A stretch of DNA of 64,000 bases from Pseudothauera nasutitermitis (GTDB lineage: Bacteria > Pseudomonadota > Gammaproteobacteria > Burkholderiales > Rhodocyclaceae). The stretch covers positions 532,448-596,447 of the forward strand of contig NZ_SSOC01000005.1 in assembly GCF_004801295.1 (NCBI RefSeq), read 5' to 3'. A model generated the notes under the pieces. It ran no database searches and was not told the origin of the DNA. It was given only the letters and a program-made list of their open reading frames with translations. Positions 29,051 to 37,880 of the stretch are shown here, piece by piece. Position numbers and translations under genes: made by a program. The first letter of the stretch is position 1, and each line of letters starts with the position of its first letter.

Positions 29051-29870
29051 GTCCACGCACCGCCAGACGCCGGCGCAGGGCCGCCAGATAACGCAGGCCG
29101 GCCACCGCCCGGCTGCCGTACCAGGAACACATTTCGCCATCGATCAGCTGCGCCGGACGCCCGCCGAGCGCCTCGACCTCGGGCAGGTGCCGCGCCGTGA
29201 AGCGATAGGGTTCGGACGACAGCAGCACCCCGGCCGCCCCGCGGATCTCCGCGGCACGCCAATCCACCTCCGGGTAGCGCGCCGCCGCGGAGGCCGGCAC
29301 GGTCCGCCAGCCGACCTCCGCGAGGCAGGCGGAGATGTAGGTGTCTCGCGCCACGGTCATCCACGGTTCGCGCCAGATCAGGTACAGCACGTCCTCGGCC
29401 GGCAGTTCGGCTCGCAAGGCACGCGCCTCGTCGAGCGCACCGCGCAATGCTGCCTGCAGGCGCAGCGCCTCTCCGGAACAGCGGAACAATCCGCCGAACA
29501 GTTCGCAGAGCGCCAGATTGTCCTGCGGCGCGCACGGATGGGTGACGACCACCACCGGAACGCTGGCGGCCAGTTCCTCCACCGTCTCGCGGCGGTTCTC
29601 GTCGATATTGACGATCAGATGCGTGGGCGCCAGCGCGCGCACCGCGTCCAGCTTGACGTCCTTGGTGCCGCCGACCTTGGGAACCGCGCGCAGCGCCTCG
29701 CGCGGATGCACGCAGAAACCGGTGCGGCCGACCAGTTGCCCGGTCAGCCCGAGATCGCAGAGCAGTTCGGTGAGCGACGGCACCAGGGAAACGATGCGCA
29801 CCGGCCCCTCGGCCGGGCGGTGCTCGCGGCCCGCTGCGTCGATGAGTTGTCCCATGGGCGCGGAAGTCAT
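29031..29870 (-). CDS. helical-backbone metal receptor (BtuF/TroA-like), apparently cytoplasmic
   Basis: The 279-residue protein has the periplasmic-binding-protein type III fold: RIVSLVPSLTELLCDLG, LVGRTGFCVHP, GGTKDVKLDAVRALAPTHLIVNI and a C-terminal half with VLYLIWREPWMTVARDTYIS and VLLSSEPYRF. These are signatures of cobalamin/siderophore-binding BtuF relatives. It has no signal peptide or lipobox (N-terminus MTSAPMGQLIDAAG), so it is probably not a transporter receptor. No ABC permease is adjacent. A cytoplasmic corrinoid or metal-handling role is inference. An ATG at 29870 is used. Confidence 0.75.
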   Translation of the reverse strand: MTSAPMGQLIDAAGREHRPAEGPVRIVSLVPSLTELLCDLGLTGQLVGRTGFCVHPREALRAVPKVGGTKDVKLDAVRALAPTHLIVNIDENRRETVEELAASVPVVVVTHPCAPQDNLALCELFGGLFRCSGEALRLQAALRGALDEARALRAELPAEDVLYLIWREPWMTVARDTYISACLAEVGWRTVPASAAARYPEVDWRAAEIRGAAGVLLSSEPYRFTARHLPEVEALGGRPAQLIDGEMCSWYGSRAVAGLRYLAALRRRLAVRGLNSPEV

Positions 29871-29969
29871 CCCGGCATCTCCGGATTCGGCGCACGGCCG
29901 ACAACGCCCATGCTGACCGGCTCTTGGCCGCAGATCAAGCGCCCCCGGGACGACCGGCGGCCGTGGTGC

Positions 29970-30404
29970 TCAGATCAGCGACCCGCCGCTGACGATGTTG
30001 CGCGCGTCCTGTTCGGTGATGCGCACCGTGGCATTGGCGATCACATGGGCGACCAGCCAGTCGTTGAGGCGCTCCGCACCGTCGCCTTCAAAACTCACGA
30101 AGGCGCAACCGGCCTGTCCGCCACCGGCGTCCTGCAGATAATTGACCACCTGCGCGATGCCGCGGATCTCGTCCGGCACCCCGCTGCGCACCAGCACGAA
30201 GGGGAAATCGCGCCCGGACGCGGGGGCAGTCGAAGCCGGATAAGCGAAACCTTCCAGCGAAAGATCGTTGAGCGCCAGCTTGATGTCATCGACGATCACC
30301 CAGAAGCACGCCTGTCCCCAACGTGTCGCCAGGAAACGCTGACGGCTGCGCCGCTCCACGCTGTCCTGCTCTTCGCCCGCCGGTGCCTCGTCGTTTGCCG
30401 CCAT
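29970..30404 (-). CDS. PilZ-domain-like protein
   Basis: The 144-residue protein contains an RRSRQRF motif near residue 22 and an NDLSLEGFAYP motif near 46. These match the RxxxR and [D/N]xSxxG elements with which PilZ domains bind c-di-GMP. The remainder (PDEIRGIAQVVNYLQDAGGG, FVSFEGDGAERLNDWLVAHV) fits a PilZ barrel plus helix. The ATG at 30404 is chosen for a GGAGAG site; an upstream ATG at 30422 would add six residues. Together with a second PilZ gene (55450) and lapD it suggests extensive c-di-GMP signalling. Confidence 0.7.
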   Translation of the reverse strand: MAANDEAPAGEEQDSVERRSRQRFLATRWGQACFWVIVDDIKLALNDLSLEGFAYPASTAPASGRDFPFVLVRSGVPDEIRGIAQVVNYLQDAGGGQAGCAFVSFEGDGAERLNDWLVAHVIANATVRITEQDARNIVSGGSLI

Positions 30405-30475
30405 CGCGCTCTCCGTCCTCATCTCGTGCCTGCCGGGCGCCGATCATAAACCATGCAGGGCGGATGGCAGAAGGT

Positions 30476-31249
30476 TCAGAGTGGCAAGCCGCGCGGCTTG
30501 CGCCCGGCGCGTGCGAACAGGGTGTCGAACAATACGCGCGGCAGCAGGCGCAGCAGGCGGGCGACGATGCCCATCTGCCAGGGCACGACCACCCAGCGCC
30601 GGCCGGCATCCACCGCCGCGGCGACGCGACGCGCGGCCTCGTCGGCCGGCAGCAGGAAGGGCATGGGATACGGATTCACTGCGGTCATCGGTGTGGCGAT
30701 GTAGCCCGGCGCCACGGTGACCACGCGCACGCCGGAACCGTGCAGTTCCACGCGCAGGCTTTCCAGATAGCTGATCGTGCCGGCCTTGGACGCGCAGTAG
30801 GCACCCGCCCCAGGCAGGCCACGAATGCCGGCCACCGAGGCGATGCCGACCAGGCGGCCGCTGCCGCGCGCGCGCATCGGTGCGACGAAGGGCTGGAAGG
30901 TGGCCACCATGCCGAGCAGGTTGGTGCGCAGCACCCGCTCGAAAGCCTCGAGATCCGCGACGTGTTCGGTGAGCGTGCCGACCGACACGCCGGCATTGGC
31001 GATGACCACGTCGGGTACGCCGAAGGCCGCCGTGAAACGCTCGGCGACGGCGCGCAGGGCGGCCGGATCGCCGCAATCGGCCGGCAGCGCGAGCACCTCG
31101 CCGGGCAGTTCGCGCGCCAGTTCATCAAGCACCTCGGCACGGCGCGCCACCAGCCCCAGGCGCACGCCGAGCGCGGCGTAGTGGCGCGCCAGCGCCATGC
31201 CGAGGCCGCTGGAAGCTCCAGTGATCAGGACCGCGGGTAGTTGCGCCAT
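30476..31249 (-). CDS. short-chain dehydrogenase/reductase
   Basis: The 257-residue Rossmann protein has the NAD(P) motif TGASSGLGMALARHYA (residues 10-25), NAGVSVGT, and the catalytic tetrad with S in IASVAGIRG and YxxxK in GAYCASKAG. The C-terminus has hydrophobic helices (RLLRLLPRVLFDTLF) and may touch a membrane. The substrate is unknown; the family includes many steroid or fatty-acyl reductases. It lies 23 bases downstream of dsbA, so it is probably in the same transcript. The start ATG is at 31249. Confidence 0.88.
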   Translation of the reverse strand: MAQLPAVLITGASSGLGMALARHYAALGVRLGLVARRAEVLDELARELPGEVLALPADCGDPAALRAVAERFTAAFGVPDVVIANAGVSVGTLTEHVADLEAFERVLRTNLLGMVATFQPFVAPMRARGSGRLVGIASVAGIRGLPGAGAYCASKAGTISYLESLRVELHGSGVRVVTVAPGYIATPMTAVNPYPMPFLLPADEAARRVAAAVDAGRRWVVVPWQMGIVARLLRLLPRVLFDTLFARAGRKPRGLPL

Positions 31250-31272
31250 GCCGCCCGGCGCCAGCCGGGAAC

Positions 31273-31908
31273 TCAGCCCTTGCGGTCGGCGCGCGCGCGC
31301 GCGACCAACTGGTCGAGCATGCGGATGGCGCCTTCGTGGCCGCCGGCCATCGAACTGGAGGTCAGGTATTTGCCATCGACCACTAGCGTGGGCACGCCCT
31401 GGATCTTGAACGCGCGGGCGCGCTGGTCGCCGCGCTGCAGCATGGACTGCACGCCGAAGGACTTGTAGGTGTCCATGAAACGCTTCTCGTCGGCCACCTT
31501 GCCGGCGATCCAGCTGCGCACGCCGGCTTCGGTGTGCAGCGGCACGCGCTGCTGCTGCACGGCGGCGAATACCTTGTCGTGCAGCGCGCCGATGTCGCCG
31601 GTGGCCTCGGCGGTGTAGTAGAAACGCGCCAGCCCTTCGAGCTGCGGGTTGTTCCATTGCGCCGGCACATGGCGCAGAACCACGTCGTCGGCCTGCTGTT
31701 TGGCCCACAGGCTGAGCAGCGGCGCCAGGTTGGCGCAGTGCGAGCAGCCGTAATGGAAGAACTTCACCACCTCGATGCGCGCCGGCTCGTCGGTGGGCTG
31801 GGGCGGGTTGACGACGACGAAGCCGGCGTCCTGGGCCAGCGCGGCGGCGGCCGGGGAGGCGAGTACGCCCAGGGCGGCGAGTTGCTTGAGGGCGGTGCGG
31901 CGATTCAT
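31273..31908 (-). CDS. dsbA: periplasmic thiol:disulfide oxidoreductase
   Basis: The 211-residue DsbA has an N-terminal signal (RRTALKQLAALGVLASPAAAALA, residues 3-25) with Tat-like RR but an ordinary Sec-type core. The active site is CSHC in KFFHYGCSHCANL. The alpha-helical insert and the cis-proline region GVPTLVVDGKYL follow. It oxidises secreted proteins in the periplasm and would be reoxidised by the DsbB encoded at 54905. CSHC instead of the common CPHC is a minor variant. The ATG at 31908 follows CGGAGAA. It follows the SPOR gene in the operon. Confidence 0.92.
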   Translation of the reverse strand: MNRRTALKQLAALGVLASPAAAALAQDAGFVVVNPPQPTDEPARIEVVKFFHYGCSHCANLAPLLSLWAKQQADDVVLRHVPAQWNNPQLEGLARFYYTAEATGDIGALHDKVFAAVQQQRVPLHTEAGVRSWIAGKVADEKRFMDTYKSFGVQSMLQRGDQRARAFKIQGVPTLVVDGKYLTSSSMAGGHEGAIRMLDQLVARARADRKG

Positions 31909-31973
31909 GGAGTTCTCCGGTGAGCTGTGACGGCACCATAGACGGTGCCGGGGTGAAAAACGTTCCGCTGCGC

Positions 31974-32543
31974 TCAAGGCGTGGCGCGCACCACCGTGGC
32001 GGTGAAACCGCCTTCGGCCAGGCGCGAGCGCATCGGCGCCATCTCGTCCGGACGCGCGAACGGACCGATGCGCACGCGGTGCACGATGCGTCCATCCGCG
32101 GTCTGCCCGCGCTGCGCGCTGGCCTCGATGCCGGCCAGGGCCAGCCGGGCCTTGAGATTGTCGGCCTCGCCCGGGTCCTCGAAGGCGCCGACCTGCAGGT
32201 ACAGGCGCTCCGCCTGCGCCGGCGCAGGCTGCGGCGCGGGCGTCGGCTGGGCTACCGGTGCCCCGTCACCCTGCGGCAGGATCTGGTAGAACTGGAAATC
32301 CTGGCGCACCACCGGGCGGTCGCCCGGCTTGCCGGGCAGCGCCACCGGCGGCTGATCGCCGTTGGCCGCGCGCGGCATGTTCGGCGCGGCCTGGAAGGGA
32401 TTGGCGCGGGTGAAGTACCAGGCCGCGCCGGCGGCGAACAGCGCGCCCAGCACCAGGCCGATGAAGATGCCAATGACGATGCCGCCGCCGCTGCGCGCGG
32501 GGGAACGGGCGGGCTTGCGCCCGGATTTTTGATCACGGCTCAC
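31974..32543 (-). CDS. SPOR-domain inner-membrane protein
   Basis: The 189-residue protein has a basic cytoplasmic N-terminus, one membrane helix (IVIGIFIGLVLGALFAAGAAW), a Pro/Ala-rich periplasmic linker and a C-terminal SPOR domain (LYLQVGAFEDPGEADNLKAR ... VRIGPFARPDEMAPM). SPOR domains bind denuded peptidoglycan at division sites. Position directly after argS is a common arrangement in betaproteobacteria, where this gene is an FtsN-like or DedD-like protein. It lies 15 bases from argS. Confidence 0.88.
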   Translation of the reverse strand: MSRDQKSGRKPARSPARSGGGIVIGIFIGLVLGALFAAGAAWYFTRANPFQAAPNMPRAANGDQPPVALPGKPGDRPVVRQDFQFYQILPQGDGAPVAQPTPAPQPAPAQAERLYLQVGAFEDPGEADNLKARLALAGIEASAQRGQTADGRIVHRVRIGPFARPDEMAPMRSRLAEGGFTATVVRATP

Positions 32544-32558
32544 GCGATTCTCCGCAGA

Positions 32559-34322
32559 CTACATGGTTGCCGGCGCGGACACGCCGAGCAGGCCCAGACC
32601 GGTGACCAGCACCTGGCGCACCGCAGCGGCCAGGGCGAGGCGGGCGAGCTTGAGCGCCTCGTCTTCCACCAGCATGCGCTCGGCGTTGTACCAGCCATGG
32701 AAATCGGCCGCCAGATCCTTCAGATAGAAGGCGATCTGGTGCGGGGCGTAGTCCGCCGCCGCGTTCTGCACGAGCTCCGGCCAGACCGCCAGGCGGGCGC
32801 ACAGGGCCAGTTCGCGCTCGCTTTCCAGGCGGCCCAGATCGGCCCCGGCGAGTTCCGCCGCCTCGCCGTTCCATTGGGCCAGCACCGAGCACACCCGCGC
32901 GTGGGCATATTGCACGTAGTACACCGGATTCTCGTTGCTCTGGCTCTTGGCCAGGTCGAGGTCGAAGTCCAGATGCTGGTCGCTCTTGCGCAGCACGTAG
33001 AAGAAGCGGCAGGCGTCGTTGCCGACCTCCTTGCGCAGTTCGCGCAGCGTGACGAACTCGCCCGAGCGCGTGGACATCGAGGTCTTCTGCCCGTTGCGGT
33101 ACAGCACGGCGAACTGCACCAGCGCCACTTCGAGCTTTTCCGGCGGCAGGCCGAGCGCGGCGATGGCACCCTTGACGCGCGGGATGTAGCCGTGGTGGTC
33201 GGCGCCCCAGATGTCGATGATGCGGTCGAAGCCACGCTCGTACTTGTTGAGGTGGTAGGCGATGTCGGAGGCGAAATAGGTGTACAGGCCGTTCTCGCGC
33301 TGCACCACGCGGTCCTTCTCGTCGCCGAAATCGGTGGAGCGGAACCACTTGGCGCCATCCTGCACGTAGAGGTGGCCAGCCTGCTCCAGCTGATTCACTG
33401 CGCGCTCGACCAGCCCGGTGTCGAACAGGCTCTGCTCGGAGAACCATTTGTCGAAGCGCACGCCGAATTCGTCCAGGTCCTCGCGGCCGTCGCCGAGCTG
33501 CTCGTTCAGCGCAAAGCCATGCACCCACGGATAATCCTGGCCGAGCAGGCGCTTGGCGGCGGCGATCAGCGCGTCCAGATGCTCCTCGCGCTGCTGCTTG
33601 GCCTCGTCGTCCTTGCGTTCGGCCGGCGGCAGGCCGGGCGTGCCTTCCAGCAGCTGCTCGCGGGTCACGCGGGCAAAGCGGTCCTGATGCGCGTCGCGCA
33701 GCTCGCGCGCCATGCCGACCACGTAATCGCCTTGGTAGGCGTTGGGCGGAAAATCCACCTCGACGCCGAAGAAGGCCAGATAGCGCAGCCAGGTGGACAG
33801 CGCCAGGATGTCCATCTGCCGGCCGGCGTCATTGACGTAGTACTCGCGGGTGACCTCGTGGCCGGAGAACGCCAGCAGGTCCGACAGCGAAGCGCCGTAG
33901 GCCGCACCGCGCCCGTGGCCGACGTGCAGCGGGCCGGTAGGGTTGGCGGAAACGAACTCCACCTGCACCTTCACCCCCGTGGGCGCGCCGCGCCCATAGT
34001 CCGCGCCGCGCGCCAGCACCTCGCCCACCACGGCGGTCTTGGCCGCGCGCGCCAGGGTGAAGTTGATGAAACCGGCGCCGGCCACTTCGGCCTTGGCCAC
34101 CAGCGGCGACGCGGGCAGCTCGGCGAGCAGCAGGGCCGCCAGTTCACGCGGATTGCGCTTGAGCGGCTTGGCCAGCTGCAGGGCCAGATTGGTGGCGAAA
34201 TCGCCGTGGCTGGCCTGCTTGGGACGCTCCAGCAGGATCGCGGTATCGGCCTGATCGGGCGCCACGCTGTTCAGCGCGGCGCGCAGCAGGTCGGTGAGGA
34301 GGACTTTCGGATCGGCGCTCAT
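32559..34322 (-). CDS. argS: arginyl-tRNA synthetase
   Basis: The 587-residue class I synthetase has the HIGH motif as HVGHGRG in SANPTGPLHVGHGRG, an N-terminal additional domain (residues 1-100), and the C-terminal DALR anticodon-binding domain ending LLGVSAPATM. It charges tRNA-Arg in the cytoplasm. The ATG at 34322 (MSADPKVLL) begins the N-terminal domain; a much longer open frame upstream is out of the family. A TATAAT box lies 28 bases upstream. Confidence 0.96.
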   Translation of the reverse strand: MSADPKVLLTDLLRAALNSVAPDQADTAILLERPKQASHGDFATNLALQLAKPLKRNPRELAALLLAELPASPLVAKAEVAGAGFINFTLARAAKTAVVGEVLARGADYGRGAPTGVKVQVEFVSANPTGPLHVGHGRGAAYGASLSDLLAFSGHEVTREYYVNDAGRQMDILALSTWLRYLAFFGVEVDFPPNAYQGDYVVGMARELRDAHQDRFARVTREQLLEGTPGLPPAERKDDEAKQQREEHLDALIAAAKRLLGQDYPWVHGFALNEQLGDGREDLDEFGVRFDKWFSEQSLFDTGLVERAVNQLEQAGHLYVQDGAKWFRSTDFGDEKDRVVQRENGLYTYFASDIAYHLNKYERGFDRIIDIWGADHHGYIPRVKGAIAALGLPPEKLEVALVQFAVLYRNGQKTSMSTRSGEFVTLRELRKEVGNDACRFFYVLRKSDQHLDFDLDLAKSQSNENPVYYVQYAHARVCSVLAQWNGEAAELAGADLGRLESERELALCARLAVWPELVQNAAADYAPHQIAFYLKDLAADFHGWYNAERMLVEDEALKLARLALAAAVRQVLVTGLGLLGVSAPATM

Positions 34323-34349
34323 GGCACTCGCAGGGACGAAAAGCGCTGA

Positions 34350-34355
34350 ATTATA
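34350..34355 (-). promoter_or_regulatory. -10 box of the argS promoter
   Basis: TATAAT is present on the minus strand at 34350-34355, 28 bases upstream of the argS ATG. No convincing -35 box lies at 17 bp; TTACCG is near but at 20 bp. It is the only perfect -10 hexamer in the 116-bp gap. Confidence 0.5.
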
Positions 34356-34437
34356 ACGGATCGCCCCCGCCCGCCCGGTAAAACCGCGTAACGCGCCGGG
34401 GCAATCGCATGAACGGGCCGAGATGCGCGCTGGCGCG

Positions 34438-35619
34438 CTACCCCTGTTGCGCAGCCATGTCTTCGTCACGGCCGCCGCCTTCCCGGATGCGCCGGACGCG
34501 CCCAGACGCAAGCACGATGCCGAACATGCCTCCCAGCATGCCGCCCGCCACGACGCTCGCCACGGGAGCGAGCCGGCGCCGCCTGACTTCCACACCTTCC
34601 GGCGGCACCACGAACCGCATGCCGGACAAATAGGCGTCGCGCCATCCCTCGCGCTCCACGCCGAGCTCGTTCCAGGTATGTTCGACGATGTCCACGGCCA
34701 TGTCCTGCCCCTGGAACACCGCAGCCTGGATATCCTTGAGCTGGTCGAGGAAGGCACGGCCGGTAGGCGCCCGATGCAACGCCTGCTGAGCCTGGCAGTA
34801 GTATTCGAGCTTCAGCGCGCCGGACAGACGGTCGCGCGTGTGGCGGGCCGCGGCGAGTTGCAGATCGGCGATCTGGATTTCCGCGGCCATCAATTGGACG
34901 GCGGGCCGCAGGAAATGCTCCGTGCCTTTCTGGTACCCCGCCGCGCCGGCCTCGGGATCGTGGGCAATGGCCGCGAGCAGACCGACGATTCGGCTTTCGG
35001 CCTGGCGGATGGCCAGTTCGTTCCGGATCCGGGCAGTGCGCAGTTCCTGCTCGCGTGCGCGAAAGGCGCTGCATCGGGCGGGCAGGATGGCCTCCATGCT
35101 TGCGCGGATGATCGATTCGCGGACGTATTCGGACAGCAGTACCACTGGAGCGCCACCGGTCGCTTCGCGGTGCTCGAAGGCGATGCGAATACCGAGCACG
35201 GCGGACGACGATTCATCGGCCTTGATGCCGGACCCTTCCCGATCCTCGTGGGCAGCAGCAAGCTCAAGTTTCAGTGTTCTTCCATAGCGCGCCGGGTTCT
35301 CCGCGAGTGCATGGAGGACCCTTCCGGCCGGCGTGCCGGCCTGGCCGCTGTCGTGCAGAAACTGTCGCAGGCGCATGCCGTCGGCCAGGCTGGCTTCATA
35401 AGGCTTGTAATCGCCCACCGAGCGGATCAGGGGGACGAGGAACAGCCCTTCGGTGACATAGCGGGTAGACAACAGGCTGGCCCCCAGGCCGAGCGCCATG
35501 CCAAGGATTATTCCGGCAACTGCGAACAGCCCCCTGTGCCGCCGCAGCGTGGAGGCCCATGGACGCAGATCGACTTCGTCTTCGGCATATGCCGGCAAGG
35601 CAGGCTGATTGTTCTGCAT
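34438..35619 (-). CDS. Wzz-like chain-length determinant family membrane protein
   Basis: The 393-residue protein has the two-helix layout of polysaccharide co-polymerases: TM1 at about 30-52 (GLFAVAGIILGMALGLGASLL), a long helical periplasmic segment and TM2 at about 352-372 (LAPVASVVAGGMLGGMFGIVLAS) preceded by a Pro-rich stretch (VVPPEGVEVRRRR). This fits Wzz/PCP-1 proteins with low sequence identity. No polymerase or glycosyltransferase gene is adjacent, so it is an orphan. The ATG at 35619 is preferred; the frame extends to 35793 but with an atypical composition. A divergent HTH gene may control it. Confidence 0.65.
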   Translation of the reverse strand: MQNNQPALPAYAEDEVDLRPWASTLRRHRGLFAVAGIILGMALGLGASLLSTRYVTEGLFLVPLIRSVGDYKPYEASLADGMRLRQFLHDSGQAGTPAGRVLHALAENPARYGRTLKLELAAAHEDREGSGIKADESSSAVLGIRIAFEHREATGGAPVVLLSEYVRESIIRASMEAILPARCSAFRAREQELRTARIRNELAIRQAESRIVGLLAAIAHDPEAGAAGYQKGTEHFLRPAVQLMAAEIQIADLQLAAARHTRDRLSGALKLEYYCQAQQALHRAPTGRAFLDQLKDIQAAVFQGQDMAVDIVEHTWNELGVEREGWRDAYLSGMRFVVPPEGVEVRRRRLAPVASVVAGGMLGGMFGIVLASGRVRRIREGGGRDEDMAAQQG

Positions 35620-35719
35620 GGAGTGAAAGGAAGCGTTGCGGCCGGCGGTACGGAATTCGTGGGCAGACCGGCATCCGGCGCCGCCACTCCCTTTCCGGCT
35701 GGCATATGGGCGGAGTGTG

Positions 35720-35766
35720 CCGACAACTTTACTTTCAGTCAATTTATAACATATACCAATCAACGA
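35720..35766. promoter_or_regulatory. AT-rich divergent promoter region
   Basis: The 172-bp gap between the Wzz-like gene and the HTH gene contains an AT-rich patch with TTTACT-N18-TATACC on the plus strand toward the HTH gene. On the minus strand TTGACT lies upstream of the Wzz-like gene. Boxes are weak matches and unverified. Confidence 0.35.
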
Positions 35767-35791
35767 CGAGCCGGCTGCTAGCGTTGTGCTC

Positions 35792-36178
35792 ATGCAGCCT
35801 TATCTCGAACGCGACGCCTTCAGTGCCCGCCTGCGCGAAGCCCTCGCGCGCGCCGCACCCGATGCGGCGCGACCCACGGCACTGGCACGGGAATTCAATC
35901 GGCGCTACCCAGGGGCTCCGGTAACGCTGCATGCCACCCGCAAGTGGCTGGAGGGCGAAGCCATCCCGGCGCAGGACAAGCTTCGCGTGCTCGCCGACTG
36001 GCTCGGAGTCACCGCAGAATGGTTGCGTTTTGGTCAAGGGCATGCACTGGCCGGCATGCGCGAGCAGAATCGACAGTTCGATTACCAATTGATGCGTGAT
36101 ATCGCCGCACTGACGGAGGCGCATCAACAGGTGGTGCGCGATCTCGTCAGATCGCTGCAGCGCTCGGAAACCCCTTGA
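35792..36178 (+). CDS. HTH transcriptional regulator, phage repressor-like N-terminus
   Basis: The 128-residue protein has an XRE/CI-like helix-turn-helix (residues 7-75: FSARLREALARAAPDAARPT, ALAREFNRRYPGAPVTLHAT, RKWLEGEAIPAQDKLRVLADWLGVTAEWLRFG) and a short C-terminal helix. The segment WLEGEAIPAQDKLRVLADWLGV is typical of repressors called CI-like in bacterial chromosomes. A GTG six bases upstream (35786) is an alternative start. It is divergent from the Wzz-like gene and could repress it (inference). Confidence 0.7.
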   Translation: MQPYLERDAFSARLREALARAAPDAARPTALAREFNRRYPGAPVTLHATRKWLEGEAIPAQDKLRVLADWLGVTAEWLRFGQGHALAGMREQNRQFDYQLMRDIAALTEAHQQVVRDLVRSLQRSETP

Positions 36179-36254
36179 GCGGTTTTCCGTCTCTTTCCCC
36201 TGCCCCGCTTTGCGGCTAAAGTCCGCGCTTTAGCGCTGCCACCATCCCATTCCC

Positions 36255-37784
36255 GTGCGTCTGCTCCGCCTCGCCAAGATTGTCTCCGTCGGCCTGCGTT
36301 TCGGCCTCGACCGCATGGTGCTCGACGCCGACGCCAGCGGCCGCCTGGCCCGCGTCTGGAACGTGCCGTTCTTCTGGCGGCGCTTCGCCGAGCCGCGCGC
36401 CGTGCGCCTGCGCCGCGCGCTGGAGTCGCTCGGGCCGATCTTCGTCAAGTTCGGCCAGATGCTGTCCACCCGGCGCGACCTGCTGCCGCCCGACCTCGCC
36501 GACGAACTGGCGCTGCTGCAGGACCGCGTGCCGCCTTTCCCCACCGAGCAGGCGCTGGCCGTGCTGGAAGGCTTCTACGGCAAGCCGGTGGACGAGGTGT
36601 TCCGCGACTTCGAGCGCACTCCGGTGGCCTCCGCCTCGGTGGCGCAGGTGCATTTCGCCCGCCTGCCGGACGGCACCGAGGTGGCCGTGAAGGTACTGCG
36701 CCCGGGCATCGAGCGCGTCATCGCCCACGATCTGGCGCTGATGGAAGCCGCCGCCATCCTGCTCGAAAAACTCTGGCCGGAAGGCCGCCGGCTGAAGCCG
36801 CGCGAGGTGGTCGCCGAGTTCGCCAAGTATTTGGCCGATGAACTCGACCTGATGCGCGAGGCGGCCAACTGCTCGCAGTTGCGGCGCAACTTCACCGATT
36901 CCAGCCTGCTCATCGTGCCCGAGGTGTATTGGGACTGGTGCGGGCGCTCGGTGATGGTCATGGAGCGCATGCGCGGCACGCCGATCTCGCAGATCGCCAC
37001 ACTGCGCGCGCAGGGCACGGATCTGTCGAAGCTGTCGCGCGCCGGTGTGGAGATCTTCTTCACCCAGGTGTTCCGTGACGGCTTCTTCCATGCCGACATG
37101 CACCCCGGCAACATCTTCGTGCATGCCGACGGGCGCTACATCGCGCTCGACTTCGGCATCATGGGCACGCTCACCGACGTCGACAAGAACTACCTGGCGA
37201 CCAACTTCCTGGCCTTCTTCAAGCGCGACTACAAGCGCGTGGCACAGGCCCACATCGACGCCGGCTGGGTGCCGGCGAAGACCCGCGTGGATGAGTTCGA
37301 GAGCGCCATCCGCGCGGTGTGCGAGCCGATCTTCGACAAGCCGCTGAAGGACATCTCCTTCGGCAAGACCCTGCTGCGCCTGTTCCAGACCGCACGCCGC
37401 TTCGAGATGGAAGTGCAGCCGCAGCTGGTGCTGCTGCAGAAGACCCTGCTCAACATCGAGGGACTGGGCCGCCAGCTCGACCCCGAACTCGATCTGTGGA
37501 AGACCGCCAAGCCCTTCCTGGAGCGCTGGATGGACGAGCAGATGGGCTGGCGCGCGGTGCTGCGCGGCGTGCGCGAGGAAGCCCCGGCGTGGGCCGGCAC
37601 CCTGCCGCAACTGCCGCGTCTGGTGCATCACGCGCTCACCGAACCTTCGCGCCAGCAGGCCGCGATCCGCGAGGAACTCGCCCGCCTGGCACGCGCGCAG
37701 CGCCGCCAGGGCCGCCTGGTCGCGCTGATCGGCGTACTGCTCGCCGTGCTCGTCGGCATCGAACTGGTCCGCCTGCTGGGCTGA
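36255..37784 (+). CDS. ubiB: UbiB-family protein kinase-like ubiquinone biosynthesis protein
   Basis: The 509-residue ABC1/UbiB protein has the KxGQ motif [16 protein letters not shown], an ExD-type stretch [12 protein letters not shown], the [13 protein letters not shown]-lysine segment, and the catalytic [21 protein letters not shown] (split by positions 280-300) with DFG. Two C-terminal membrane helices ([18 protein letters not shown]) end the protein as usual. It acts at the inner membrane in coenzyme Q synthesis. The start is GTG at 36255. It lies 5.5 kb upstream of ubiUVT, with unrelated genes in between. Confidence 0.93.
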   Translation: MRLLRLAKIVSVGLRFGLDRMVLDADASGRLARVWNVPFFWRRFAEPRAVRLRRALESLGPIFVKFGQMLSTRRDLLPPDLADELALLQDRVPPFPTEQALAVLEGFYGKPVDEVFRDFERTPVASASVAQVHFARLPDGTEVAVKVLRPGIERVIAHDLALMEAAAILLEKLWPEGRRLKPREVVAEFAKYLADELDLMREAANCSQLRRNFTDSSLLIVPEVYWDWCGRSVMVMERMRGTPISQIATLRAQGTDLSKLSRAGVEIFFTQVFRDGFFHADMHPGNIFVHADGRYIALDFGIMGTLTDVDKNYLATNFLAFFKRDYKRVAQAHIDAGWVPAKTRVDEFESAIRAVCEPIFDKPLKDISFGKTLLRLFQTARRFEMEVQPQLVLLQKTLLNIEGLGRQLDPELDLWKTAKPFLERWMDEQMGWRAVLRGVREEAPAWAGTLPQLPRLVHHALTEPSRQQAAIREELARLARAQRRQGRLVALIGVLLAVLVGIELVRLLG

Positions 37785-37880
37785 ACGAATCCCCGCACGC
37801 GCGCCTCTAACCGGCATCCGGGGCGCGGGCGCGCGCTGAGGTAGCGCAGGCGCCGGCCCGCAGACGAGAGGGCGGCCGCC

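Noticed and set aside
34323..34757. N-terminal extension of argS to 34757
   Set aside because: It would add 145 residues of atypical Arg/Ser-rich sequence and pass through the TATAAT promoter; the family N-terminus begins at 34322.
36215..36234. GCTAAAG-N6-CTTTAGC inverted repeat upstream of ubiB
   Set aside because: Only seven-bp arms and no T-run. It may be chance or part of a promoter, so it is not listed as a feature.
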